Assembly: GCA_015295945.1 (NCBI GenBank)
Contig: DVED01000105.1
Coordinates: forward strand, 1-64,000
Reading direction: 5' to 3'
DNA from: Oscillatoriales cyanobacterium M59_W2019_021
GTDB lineage: Bacteria > Cyanobacteriota > Cyanobacteriia > Cyanobacteriales > Geitlerinemataceae
Length of the DNA: 64,000 nt
Made by a program: the position numbers and the translations under genes. This document shows, piece after piece, positions 63,272 to 64,000 of the stretch. Numbering within the stretch: position 1 is the first letter of the stretch; each line of letters begins with the position of its first letter. Under the pieces are notes generated by a model, which was not told the origin of the DNA, did not search any database, and saw only the letters and a program-made list of their open reading frames with translations.

Positions 63272-64000
63272 CGGGTGCAGTCGATGCGATTTAACGCGGG
63301 TACGGCGGGGGTGACGGTGGGACTGTCGGCAACTAGGATAATTTGTCCGTTTTCTCCCACAATCCAACCTTGTGCTTCTACCAGGGGTTTGTATTCCGGT
63401 TCCTGGAATTCTTCTTCCGATGCCGCGTTTTCCGGTTGGGGAACGGTGGCACTGTTTTCGGGGGGAAACTCGATCCAATCGAGTTCGGTTAACGCACTGC
63501 CGGAGAAGGGTTCTAGGGGACTCGGCGGGATGCCTCCCGAACCGGGGATGATAAATTCGCTGCCGACTCCTACTTCGCAGACATCTTCGCGGATGAGGGA
63601 GTTGACATCAATGGGTATGGGAAAATCGATCTTCAACTCGGGTAAATAGAAGTAACGAATGATCGTCCCACTCGCCCCAATAATGCAAGTATCGCAGATC
63701 GAAAGTGCTGTAATCAGAACTTCTGGGTTTTGTGGCAGGATGGAAATATTGCTACCTCCTGACCGATTGTTAGATAAGGTTAAAATTGCACTGTTATTGC
63801 GATCTAAGAGAAGAATATCACTAATAAAGTCGATATCTCCTTCCTGACTTTCATTTCCGTAGGCAAAAATCACACTACTTTCGTCGATGCGAATATCCGT
63901 AGAATCGAAATTAATATTGCCACCTTTCCCCGTTTCAGACAAAGCAACGATGCTCGCTTCGTCTTTTAAACGAACGGTCTCAGCATTAATATCGATTCTT
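63268..64000 (-). CDS. C-terminal part of a filamentous-hemagglutinin/TPS-type surface protein (truncated by window edge)
   Basis: Frame open to the right edge; beta-repeat text INFDSTDIRIDESSVIFAYG...ISILPQNPEVLITAL and cyanobacterial tail LVEAQGWIVGENGQIILVAD. Confidence 0.8.
   Translation of the reverse strand, partial: RIDINAETVRLKDEASIVALSETGKGGNINFDSTDIRIDESSVIFAYGNESQEGDIDFISDILLLDRNNSAILTLSNNRSGGSNISILPQNPEVLITALSICDTCIIGASGTIIRYFYLPELKIDFPIPIDVNSLIREDVCEVGVGSEFIIPGSGGIPPSPLEPFSGSALTELDWIEFPPENSATVPQPENAASEEEFQEPEYKPLVEAQGWIVGENGQIILVADSPTVTPAVPALNRIDCTR

Noticed and set aside
1-64000. CRISPR arrays, rRNA operon, complete IS elements, integrases
   Set aside because: Looked for regularly spaced direct repeats, rRNA motifs and transposase signatures; none found apart from the Rpn-type gene

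Overview
64-kb window of a cyanobacterial chromosome. Diagnostic features are split rpoC1/rpoC2, psaK, a pilB-pilT-pilC operon, a ThiO-ThiG fusion and frequent GCGATCGC (HIP1) octamers. Most of it is housekeeping: rnc, dnaA, rsgA, dnaJ-dnaK-grpE, pilBTC, a GH116-like glycosidase, psaK, tRNA-Gly(GCC), murF, thiOG, cimA, an IscA/SufA-type protein, rpoB-rpoC1-rpoC2 and hemE. The unusual content is: (1) a translationally coupled run at the right edge, hemagglutinin-like surface protein > Rpn/PD-(D/E)XK nuclease > TPR-CHAT caspase-like protease, joined by 4-bp stop/start overlaps; (2) an RTX-repeat trypsin-fold protein in which the expected catalytic His and Ser read as Arg and Ile, flanked by two membrane-anchored PstS-like proteins and next to a PspA-like coiled coil; (3) a visibly AT-richer block (about 46.9-53.0 kb) with a Tat-type beta-carbonic-anhydrase-like protein, a SulP/BicA-like transporter, a degenerate MBL-fold protein, a Cys-free ArsR and hemE; (4) unexplained structured intergenic regions (1.42-1.68 kb, 14.23-14.39 kb, the rpoB promoter region, the pilT/pilC junction), GTAGGGGCG-ended MITE-like elements and intergenic G-quadruplex-type repeats. 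All calls come from reading the sequence; no database search or folding calculation was run.
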